6,406 nt of DNA from Verrucomicrobiota bacterium (GTDB lineage Bacteria; Verrucomicrobiota; Verrucomicrobiia; Opitutales; UBA2995): NCBI GenBank assembly GCA_027297085.1, contig JAPUIL010000829.1:1-6406 (forward strand), written 5' to 3'. Under the pieces are notes generated by a model. That model was given only the letters and a program-made list of their open reading frames with translations, was not told the DNA's origin and did no database searches. The number at the start of each line of letters is the position of its first letter. Positions within the stretch are counted from its first letter, which is position 1. The translations under genes were made by a program, and so were the position numbers. This document shows, piece by piece, positions 1 through 5,644 of the stretch.

Positions 1-1634
1 TGAAACAATGGGTAGGTCAGAAGGGCCAGAATTAACCAAACAACATAGACAAAGGGACGCGAAGCCAGCGTGGCATTTAGCACGCGACTATAAACTCTCT
101 TCACCTCATCGAATCGCCGATTAACAAACCGCTTTAACCATCGGTCCTTATCACTTGATTTCAAAAGTGCGGCGGACATTACCGGCGATAAGGTGAGCGC
201 AACCACACCGGATATCAGGACCGCACCGGTCAGAGTGAAGGCAAACTCCCGGAATAATGATCCGGTTAAACCACCTTGAAAACCAATCGGAGCATACACC
301 GCCGCCAATGTAATCGTCATGGCAATGATGGGCCTCACCAGTTCCTTTACTCCAAGGATGGCCGCTTCAAGGGGAGATTTTCCCTTATGTAAATTGCGAT
401 CCACATTTTCCACCACTACGATGGCGTCGTCCACAACCAGCCCGACCGAGAGCACAATGGCCAGCAAGGTAAGCAGATTGATGGAGAAGCCGAAAACCTG
501 CATTAAAAAAACGGCCCCAATAAGGGATACCGGTATCGCCACCACGGGTACAAGGACTGAACGCAAGGATCCAAGGAAGAGAAAGATCACCAGGACCACA
601 ATGATGAGGGTTTCCGTCAGTGTTGTGATTACCTCTTTAAGGGCATTGCGAATGTAATCGGTGGAATCGTAGTTTACCGAGGCTTCCATCCCAGCTGGAA
701 GGTCTTTCTGAAGAGCCTCCATCTCCTTCACTACTGCTCCCAGCACATCGAGTGCGTTGGCGTTGGGTAATACATATATTGCCATGAAGGTTGCGGAATT
801 ACCCGAGTGACGCACTTCCATATCGTAGTGTTCCGAACCCAAAACCACGTCCGCGATGTCCTCCAATCGCAGAATTGCGTTGCCATCCTGCTTGATAACC
901 AAACGTCGAAATTCCTCTATCGAGCGCATATCCGTGTTGGCCGTTAGATTTACAGAAATCAATGAACCTTTGGTATTGCCGGGAGCAGCCAGTACATTGT
1001 TCGCCGCAATGGCTTGCTGGACCTGCGTGGGACTGATGTTGAATGCAGCCATTCGATCGGGCTTTAACCAGATTCTTGCAGCGAATGTACCCGCTCCCAT
1101 GACCTCGGCCCGTTGCACGCCCTCAATGGCCGACAATCGCGGTTGAACGATACGTACCAAATAATCGGTTACCTCATTATCTTCCAGAATGTCCGATTTA
1201 AAACTTAAATACGCCGCTGCTATCTCGCGACTGCCAGCCCCCAGATTAATCGCAGGCACTTCCGCCGATGGTGGAAGATCATTGCGTATGCGATCTATCT
1301 TGGCACTGATCTCCGCCAACGCCTTGTTTCCATCATAGTTAAGTTTCAGGCGTACGTTAATATTGGACACACCCTGAGAACTGGTGGACTCGATGTATTC
1401 GATGCCATCCGCCTCAGCGATAGCCTGTTCCAGCGGTGTCGTGATAAATCCTCTCACCAATTCGGCATCGGCTCCAACATAAACGGTAGTGATGCTGATG
1501 GTGGTATCTTCATTCTTGGGGAACTGCCGGATGTTAAGAGATTTAACTGCCTGCAACCCAGCGATAATAATTACCAGGTTAACAACTGTGGCCAGTACCG
1601 GGCGTCGAATAAAAGTTTCAGTGAATGACTTCAT
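1..1634 (-). CDS. RND (HAE1-type) multidrug efflux transporter, N-terminal part, runs off left edge
   Basis: Inner-membrane proton/drug antiporter of the AcrB/MexB superfamily, the pump subunit of a tripartite efflux complex. The frame is open from an ATG at 1634 to the window edge (544 codons, about half of the usual 1,020-1,050 residues). It starts MKSFTETFIRRPVLATVV, the typical RND N-terminus with TM1 at about residues 11-30. The periplasmic porter region follows (about 35-335), containing TTPLEQAIAEADGIEYIEST. Then come TM2 (about 341-358), TM3 (364-382), TM4 (386-407), TM5 (436-454) and TM6 (465-490), and the window ends near the start of TM7. TM4 carries the proton-relay pair D402-D403 in GLVVDDAIVVVEN, equivalent to AcrB D407/D408, so the pump looks functional as far as seen. 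The N-terminus and the partner adaptor resemble the MexI/MexW branch. It lies 31 bp downstream of the adaptor gene, presumably in one transcript. No strong Shine-Dalgarno precedes the ATG. The substrate cannot be read from the sequence. Confidence 0.96.
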   Translation of the reverse strand, partial: MKSFTETFIRRPVLATVVNLVIIIAGLQAVKSLNIRQFPKNEDTTISITTVYVGADAELVRGFITTPLEQAIAEADGIEYIESTSSQGVSNINVRLKLNYDGNKALAEISAKIDRIRNDLPPSAEVPAINLGAGSREIAAAYLSFKSDILEDNEVTDYLVRIVQPRLSAIEGVQRAEVMGAGTFAARIWLKPDRMAAFNISPTQVQQAIAANNVLAAPGNTKGSLISVNLTANTDMRSIEEFRRLVIKQDGNAILRLEDIADVVLGSEHYDMEVRHSGNSATFMAIYVLPNANALDVLGAVVKEMEALQKDLPAGMEASVNYDSTDYIRNALKEVITTLTETLIIVVLVIFLFLGSLRSVLVPVVAIPVSLIGAVFLMQVFGFSINLLTLLAIVLSVGLVVDDAIVVVENVDRNLHKGKSPLEAAILGVKELVRPIIAMTITLAAVYAPIGFQGGLTGSLFREFAFTLTGAVLISGVVALTLSPVMSAALLKSSDKDRWLKRFVNRRFDEVKRVYSRVLNATLASRPFVYVVWLILALLTYPLF

Positions 1635-1665
1635 AACTCAGCAGGATACTAATCCACTTAATGAC

Positions 1666-2778
1666 CTATGAATCTTCCGGTTTCGGATCGATCTGGGGAT
1701 TGGTCGACACGTTGTTGTTGACCATCACCGGCATTCCATTACGCAGCTTGAAGGCTCCGGTTGCTACGATAGTACTTCCGACTTCAGGTCCTGCGGTTAT
1801 TGAAACAAAGTCGCCACGTGCTTCGCCGATCCGAATGAATTGTTGCTCCACAATTTTATGCCCATCCTTTTCGATAACGACGAAAACGGAATTCCCGAAG
1901 GAAGCATACACAATTGATGTAGCGGGTATTACCTTCTGAGATTTGCTTTCAGGTAGTACAACTGACACCTGAGAAAACATTCCGGGTAGCAGTTTGCCGT
2001 CAGGATTGTCCAGAGTGCCGCGTAAGCTGATGGTACGGGTGGTTACATTAATTTCAGGCGTAATAGCCGTCAAGCGACCTCCAAATGTCATGTCCGGATA
2101 AGCATCGACCGTTACTTCCACCGGCATCTTCAAAACAACCTTCGACACCCAGTTCTGAGGAAAGGAAAAATCGACGTAGATTGGATCCATCGACTGCAGC
2201 GACACTACACGATCCCCGCTGTTGATATATTGTCCAAGATCGACCATACGGATCCCTAAACGTCCGGCAAAAGGTGCGACGATGCGCTTTTTATCAATGA
2301 GCGTAGATAAATTGGCGACCTGGGCGGAGGCAGCCAGGAAAGTGGCCTGAGCAGAATCCAGCTCCGCTTGCGCCACGGTATTGCTTTGGCGCAGCTTGCG
2401 GGCACGATTCAGGTTAATTTCAGCCAGCTGAGCATCGGCTTTAGCGGCAGCTAATTGCGCCTCTTCCGTGGAGGTATCAAGTACCAGCATGAGCTGGCCA
2501 TTTTCTACTGCTTCTCCTGATTCAAAATGGATTTCAGTTACCTTTCCGGCAACTTCTGTGCTGACAGTCACCCCTTGAACCGCAGTCAGCGAACCCACGG
2601 CGTCGAGTGTCTGTTTCCAGGTATCCTGGGTAACTGTTGCACTGGTCACGTACTCAGGAGGCATCTGAAAATTTCCTCCTGAGTCGTTGAGCTTTTTGAA
2701 CTGCATCGCTTTAATGCCAATCACAGCACCTACAATAGTCCCAAGAGCAATGAGGGTAATAAGTATCTTCTTCAACAT
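1666..2778 (-). CDS. RND efflux periplasmic adaptor subunit (membrane fusion protein, HlyD/AcrA family)
   Basis: Periplasmic adaptor that links the RND pump encoded just downstream to an outer-membrane channel. It is a complete 370-residue protein, normal length for the family. Residues 5-22 (ILITLIALGTIVGAVIGI) form a single hydrophobic segment after two lysines. There is no lipobox cysteine, so it is probably anchored by an uncleaved N-terminal helix or secreted, rather than a lipoprotein like AcrA. Domains in order: first lipoyl half (about 66-101, VAGKVTEIHFESGEAVENG), alpha-hairpin (about 103-163, rich in Ala, Gln and Leu), second lipoyl half (about 165-196, IVAPFAGRLGIRMVDLGQYI), beta-barrel (about 199-275, with TRTISLRGTLDNPDGKLLPG) and membrane-proximal domain (about 280-355). 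The APFAGRLGIR...VDLGQY signature is typical of adaptors of the MexH/MexV type. The tail is a short acidic, proline-containing stretch. ATG 2778 is the natural start because it gives the canonical signal anchor, although the ribosome binding site is poor. It is the first gene of the operon, so the promoter should lie upstream, between about 2790 and 2930. Confidence 0.95.
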   Translation of the reverse strand: MLKKILITLIALGTIVGAVIGIKAMQFKKLNDSGGNFQMPPEYVTSATVTQDTWKQTLDAVGSLTAVQGVTVSTEVAGKVTEIHFESGEAVENGQLMLVLDTSTEEAQLAAAKADAQLAEINLNRARKLRQSNTVAQAELDSAQATFLAASAQVANLSTLIDKKRIVAPFAGRLGIRMVDLGQYINSGDRVVSLQSMDPIYVDFSFPQNWVSKVVLKMPVEVTVDAYPDMTFGGRLTAITPEINVTTRTISLRGTLDNPDGKLLPGMFSQVSVVLPESKSQKVIPATSIVYASFGNSVFVVIEKDGHKIVEQQFIRIGEARGDFVSITAGPEVGSTIVATGAFKLRNGMPVMVNNNVSTNPQIDPKPEDS

Positions 2779-2937
2779 AGTTTGTGACTATTCATTCCTA
2801 GCTGCAACGAAGCCGACTCTAAGTGGGATCAATCAATATCCAGAGTAGCTTTTATAAATTGGGGAGCGATGATGACACTAATTGTTTCTCTGGCAATCAC
2901 GTCCTTCAAAAAAAAAATCGCCTGATCAAAATCAAAA

Positions 2938-2959
2938 CCCTGTGGTAGCGACCACAGGG
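2938..2959 (-). terminator. Perfect 9-bp palindrome, possible leftward Rho-independent terminator
   Basis: CCCTGTGGT, four bases (AGCG), then ACCACAGGG form a perfect 9-bp stem. Read on the minus strand, the stem is followed by TTTTGATTTTGATC and further on by a run of ten T, which resembles an intrinsic terminator for leftward transcription. On the plus strand no U-tract follows. No gene is seen whose transcript it would end, so it may instead insulate the efflux operon promoter or simply be part of a mobile repeat. Confidence 0.4.
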
Positions 2960-2994
2960 TATGAAAGGCTCAAACATCGTACCCTATGGTCGCT
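2947..2994. repeat. 14-bp inverted repeat overlapping the palindrome
   Basis: AGCGACCACAGGGT (2947-2960) is repeated in inverse orientation as ACCCTATGGTCGCT (2981-2994), matching at 13 of 14 positions with a 20-bp spacer. The left arm shares its ACCACAGGG half with the shorter palindrome at 2938-2959, so two mutually exclusive hairpins can form. This is seen directly. Any role, such as attenuator, recombination end or REP-like element, is inference. Confidence 0.6.
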
Positions 2995-3078
2995 CTCAAC
3001 CAATCATTCTCATTTCTTCGCAAAGACCCATCGGACATCTTTGGTGTTCTGTTCGCGACCCATTTCGACGGGCTCAAG

Positions 3079-3140
3079 GCTGGCAAGGTCACTCCTACAC
3101 TTCGCATCGCGAATCTAAAGGTAGGAGCCAGCTTGCTGGC
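3079..3140. repeat. Inverted pair of REP-like elements (BIME-like)
   Basis: The right unit (3121-3140) reads GTAGGAGCCAGCTTGCTGGC and continues into GATC. It has the GTAGGAG head and a GCCAGC-TT-GCTGGC stem, the layout of the GTAG-type repetitive extragenic palindromes described in Pseudomonas and other bacteria. The left unit (3079-3098) is the inverse: its reverse complement begins GTAGGAGTGACCTTG and matches the right unit at about 15 of 20 positions, but its stem is broken by substitutions. Between the heads sits a small hairpin, TTCGC-atc-GCGAA, before the right unit. REPs are known binding or target sites for REP-associated tyrosine transposases (RAYTs), gyrase or IHF in some species. 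No RAYT gene is in the window. Confidence 0.65.
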
Positions 3141-3278
3141 GATCTCGGGGAGCTCAAGCATCACTCCACCGGTTCGCTCCCAACCATGTATTACAGTATT
3201 TCACCGGAAATATCGGATGATAGTGTATTTCATAGGCACAATGATTACCTTTCTTTTCAAGCCACACACAAGTTCATC

Positions 3279-3295
3279 GAAAACCTGCGGTTTTC
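3279..3295. repeat. Small hairpin GAAAACC-TGC-GGTTTTC
   Basis: A perfect 7-bp stem with a 3-base loop in the spacer, about 25 bp before the palindrome at 3320. It is AT-rich and has no following T-tract on the plus strand, so a terminator role is weak. No function is assigned. Confidence 0.45.
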
Positions 3296-3319
3296 AAACT
3301 CTCCCTTCAGTCAACGACC

Positions 3320-3335
3320 CCGTGGTAGACCACGG
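3320..3335. repeat. Perfect 7-bp palindrome at the border of the TonB-like remnant
   Basis: CCGTGGT-AG-ACCACGG is a nearly continuous palindrome. Its centre supplies the TAG that closes the reading frame upstream of the TonB-like coding stretch, so the recognisable protein sequence begins inside this element. It shares the core GTGGTAG...ACCAC with the palindrome at 2938-2959, suggesting that the two may be related ends or copies of one repeat family. Confidence 0.6.
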
Positions 3336-3541
3336 CGAATTACAAGTTAAAGGATGTTTTGCTGACGATAGTCACCGAGGAAAAGGGCAATGCTAAAGAG
3401 GTTGATGAAACATCCGGACTCACAGAGTTCCAGAAGGAAGTGTGCGAACTGGCCAGACAGGTCCAATTCTTCCCAACCCTGAAAGACGAAGAACCGGTGG
3501 AGCAAAAGATAAATATCCGCTTCTCCCAGCCGATTCTATAG
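3329..3541 (+). pseudogene. C-terminal domain remnant of a TonB-family energy transducer
   Basis: The frame opens after a TAG at 3326-3328 and ends at TAG 3539-3541, about 70 codons. The translation has the pattern of the TonB C-terminal domain: a strand (VLLTIVTEEKGNAKEV), a helix (EFQKEVCELARQVQFFP) and the typical LKDEEPVEQKINIRF ending. In complete TonB proteins this periplasmic domain contacts the TonB box of outer-membrane receptors and is preceded by an N-terminal membrane anchor and a proline-rich linker. Both are absent here and no upstream frame supplies them. No in-frame ATG exists. The only plausible start is TTG 3359, preceded by AAAGGA at 4 bases, which would give a 60-residue protein without anchor or signal peptide. 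A truncated gene is the most likely reading. A short expressed protein, or a different small family with the same pattern, remains possible. Confidence 0.5.
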
Positions 3542-3635
3542 ACGTATAAAACGCTTGCTAATTGGCCTAGACAGCCCTGTTTTTTAGCTGGCCATCGAGT
3601 GAAGCCGTGTCAACTTGTGCGCCTTCACAATTTTT
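3542..3635 (+). promoter_or_regulatory. typA upstream leader with hairpin next to the start codon
   Basis: This gap should contain the typA promoter unless transcription comes from further upstream. A TATAAA hexamer at 3545-3550 could be a -10 box, but no clear -35 is seen. GTGAAG (3599-3604) and CTTCAC (3623-3628) can pair, with partial inner pairing, to form a hairpin ending 7 bases before the ATG at 3636. The last bases before the start are CAATTTTT, with no purine-rich Shine-Dalgarno. Whether the hairpin regulates translation is speculation. Confidence 0.3.
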
Positions 3636-5462
3636 ATGATGGAATCCAGCACCATTCGAAACATCGCTATCATAGCCCACGTAGACCACGGAAAGACCAC
3701 CCTGGTGGATCAACTGCTGCGCCAATGTGGAGTTTTCCGCGAAAACCAGATCGTGGAGGAACGCGTCATGGATTCAATGGATCTGGAACGTGAAAAAGGC
3801 ATTACGATCAAAGCCAAAAACATCTCAGTCCTCTGGAATGGAACCACTATCAATATAGTGGATACCCCGGGTCACGCGGATTTTGGCGCGGAAGTTGAGC
3901 GCGTTATGAAAATGGTAGACGGAGTTTTGCTGCTAGTTGACGCCGCTGAAGGGCCCCAAGCGCAAACCCGCTGGGTGTTGCGCAAAGCCCTATCTCATGG
4001 TCTAAAACCTGTGGTAGTAGTCAATAAGGTGGATCGGGAACACGCACAACCTGAAGCCATTCATGATAAGGTGCTCGAACTGTTTCTCGATCTTGAAGCC
4101 ACGGAGGAGCAATTCAATGCGCCATTCCTCTATGGCAGCGCCAAAGAAGGCTGGGCGGATCGCGATCTGGACGGTCCCCGTGAAAACCTGAATGCCCTCT
4201 TTGAAACCATTGTGGAACACATCCCTGCTCCTGAGGTTGAAGACGCCCCGTTCCGTATGCTGGTGAGCAACATCGACTGGAACGATTTTGTCGGTCGCGT
4301 GGCTATCGGCCGGGTACTGAGTGGATATATACGTCAGGGTGAGTTGGTGTATGCCTTGACAAAAAACGGCACAAAACAACGCGTGAAAATCACCAAGCTG
4401 TTTACTTACAACGGTCTGAAGCCATCCGACTCTGATCATGGTATTGCTGGAGACATTGTTGGCTTGGCCGGTTTTGATGAAATCAACATCGGAGACACTC
4501 TGGCTGTAGAACCCGAGGCCGGAATACTGCCCTTTGTGGAAATCGATCCTCCCACCATTCAGATGGAATTTTCCGTTAACGATGGACCCTTGGCTGGGCG
4601 CGATGGTAAAAAGGTCACCTCCCGGCAGATCCGCGAGCGCCTGTTCCGTGAAACACAATCCAATATCTCGATTAGCGTGGAAGATACGGACAAGGCGACC
4701 ACCTTTAAAGTAAACGCGCGCGGCGCCATGCAGATCGCAGTGCTGGTGGAGATAATGCGCCGGGAAGGATTCGAGGTTCTTGTGTCCCGGCCCAACGTAC
4801 TCTATAAAGACATCGACGGGCAACGCTGCGAGCCTTTTGAAAAAGTTTGGGTGGATGTGCCCTCCGATCAACTAGGCGGTGTAATGGAAGCCTTGAGCAA
4901 TCGCAGGGCCTCCATCACCAACTTGGAGCACCACCATGCGGGCGTAACCGTGGAAGCGGAAATTTCCACCCGCGGACTGATCGGTTTCGAAAGCGAACTG
5001 GTCAACCTCACCAGCGGACTCGGTGTCATGAGTCACCTATTTCTTGATTACCGCCCTTATTGTGGTGATATCACTACGCGCCTGTCCGGCACGCTTGTAT
5101 CCATGGACCAGGGCAAGGCCGCCGCTTATGCACTCGATGCGCTGCAAACCCGTGGCAAACTGTTTATTAAACCGGGAGAGAGAGTCTACGCCGGACAGAT
5201 CGTGGGCGAAAATCCCCGCAATCAAACCATGCCTGTCAATCCCACCAAAGAAAAACAACTGGACAACATGCGGGTCAGTGGCAGCGAAAAATCCATCCAG
5301 CTCTCACCCCCAGTCAAGTTCACCCTTGAGCGAGCTATTGAATACATCGAACCCGACGAATTGGTGGAGGTCACTCCCAATCATCTGAGGCTCCGCAAAC
5401 GGATTCTCAATGCCAGCGAACGCCGCAAAGACGAAAAGCGCCGCGCACCAGCGAAATTTTAA
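3636..5462 (+). CDS. typA: Translational GTPase TypA/BipA
   Basis: Ribosome-binding GTPase of the EF-G/LepA group, implicated in stress adaptation and in assembly of the 50S subunit in bacteria studied. The product is 608 residues, the normal family length. GTPase motifs: G1 AHVDHGKT (14-21), G2 threonine T57 in EREKGITI, G3 DTPGH (76-80), G4 NKVD (130-133) and G5 SAK (168-170). An EF-Tu-like beta-barrel (domain 2) follows, then EF-G-like domains III and V ([19 protein letters not shown]) and the BipA-specific C-terminal domain ([45 protein letters not shown]), ending in a basic tail. The motif that is GRGELHL in E. coli BipA reads ARGAMQI here (361-367). ATG 3636 was chosen. ATG 3639 is equally possible, and a TTG further upstream at 3615 would add residues unlike the family. 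There is no visible Shine-Dalgarno. It appears monocistronic and converges with the SAM hydrolase gene. Confidence 0.97.
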   Translation: MMESSTIRNIAIIAHVDHGKTTLVDQLLRQCGVFRENQIVEERVMDSMDLEREKGITIKAKNISVLWNGTTINIVDTPGHADFGAEVERVMKMVDGVLLLVDAAEGPQAQTRWVLRKALSHGLKPVVVVNKVDREHAQPEAIHDKVLELFLDLEATEEQFNAPFLYGSAKEGWADRDLDGPRENLNALFETIVEHIPAPEVEDAPFRMLVSNIDWNDFVGRVAIGRVLSGYIRQGELVYALTKNGTKQRVKITKLFTYNGLKPSDSDHGIAGDIVGLAGFDEINIGDTLAVEPEAGILPFVEIDPPTIQMEFSVNDGPLAGRDGKKVTSRQIRERLFRETQSNISISVEDTDKATTFKVNARGAMQIAVLVEIMRREGFEVLVSRPNVLYKDIDGQRCEPFEKVWVDVPSDQLGGVMEALSNRRASITNLEHHHAGVTVEAEISTRGLIGFESELVNLTSGLGVMSHLFLDYRPYCGDITTRLSGTLVSMDQGKAAAYALDALQTRGKLFIKPGERVYAGQIVGENPRNQTMPVNPTKEKQLDNMRVSGSEKSIQLSPPVKFTLERAIEYIEPDELVEVTPNHLRLRKRILNASERRKDEKRRAPAKF

Positions 5463-5472
5463 GGCCTCAGCA

Positions 5473-5493
5473 GTAGCGAGAAGTGAGAAGAAA
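5473..5493. repeat. Three degenerate heptamers G(T/A)AG(C/T/A)(G/A)A
   Basis: GTAGCGA, GAAGTGA and GAAGAAA follow each other without gap just after the typA stop. This resembles short heptanucleotide tandem repeats found in bacterial spacers. Three imperfect units are few, so chance is possible. Confidence 0.4.
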
Positions 5494-5515
5494 GTCGGTG
5501 CCTCTCATTAGATTT

Positions 5516-5540
5516 GTAGGAGCGGCTTTACGCCGCGATC
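5516..5540 (+). repeat. Single REP-like element in the convergent spacer
   Basis: GTAGGAGCGGCTTTACGCCG and the following CGATC form the GTAGGAG head and a GCGGC-TTTAC-GCCGC stem (5522-5526 with 5532-5536). It shares the head and the terminal CGATC-type ending with the REP-like pair at 3079-3140, but its stem sequence differs, so it is a different subtype. Its place between two convergent gene ends is typical for REPs, and it could also stop transcription in both directions. No strong T-tract accompanies it. The rest of the spacer (5463-5644) shows no gene and no better terminator. Confidence 0.65.
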
Positions 5541-5644
5541 ACGAGGAAAACCGGCAAAGCCACCACAGTTCCGATGGCATGACTGAACACTGACACCTGA
5601 AACCATTTCTCAACCCTATGTAAGAGGAATAATTAGGAAAGGAA

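Larger units (their letters stand above)
2779..3328. other. Gene-free, repeat-rich spacer between divergent efflux operon and typA region
   Basis: About 550 bp with no convincing gene. Several short open frames cross it on both strands, but their translations are low-complexity readings of the inverted repeats, with no recognisable domain or plausible start context. The part next to the adaptor gene (2779-2937) should contain that operon's leftward promoter. A TATAAA-like hexamer lies on the minus strand near 2850-2857, but no good -35 partner can be seen, so no promoter is called. A run of ten A (2908-2917) is present. The remainder holds the hairpins and REP-like elements listed separately. 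The stretch 3150-3278 shows nothing I can interpret. Confidence 0.7.

Noticed and set aside
319..1939. Plus-strand open frames of 60-112 codons opposite the RND and adaptor genes
   Set aside because: They are reverse-strand shadows of clearly conserved genes, with no recognisable protein features.
2882..3396. Overlapping open frames of 64-136 codons in the upstream spacer, both strands
   Set aside because: They read through the inverted repeats and REP-like units (for example KVGASLLAIS from the REP), have no plausible ribosome binding site or domain, and contradict one another.
4002..4871. 289-codon open frame on the minus strand inside typA
   Set aside because: It lies entirely antisense to the well-conserved typA coding sequence, and its translation shows no recognisable domain. 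Long antisense frames are common opposite biased codon use.
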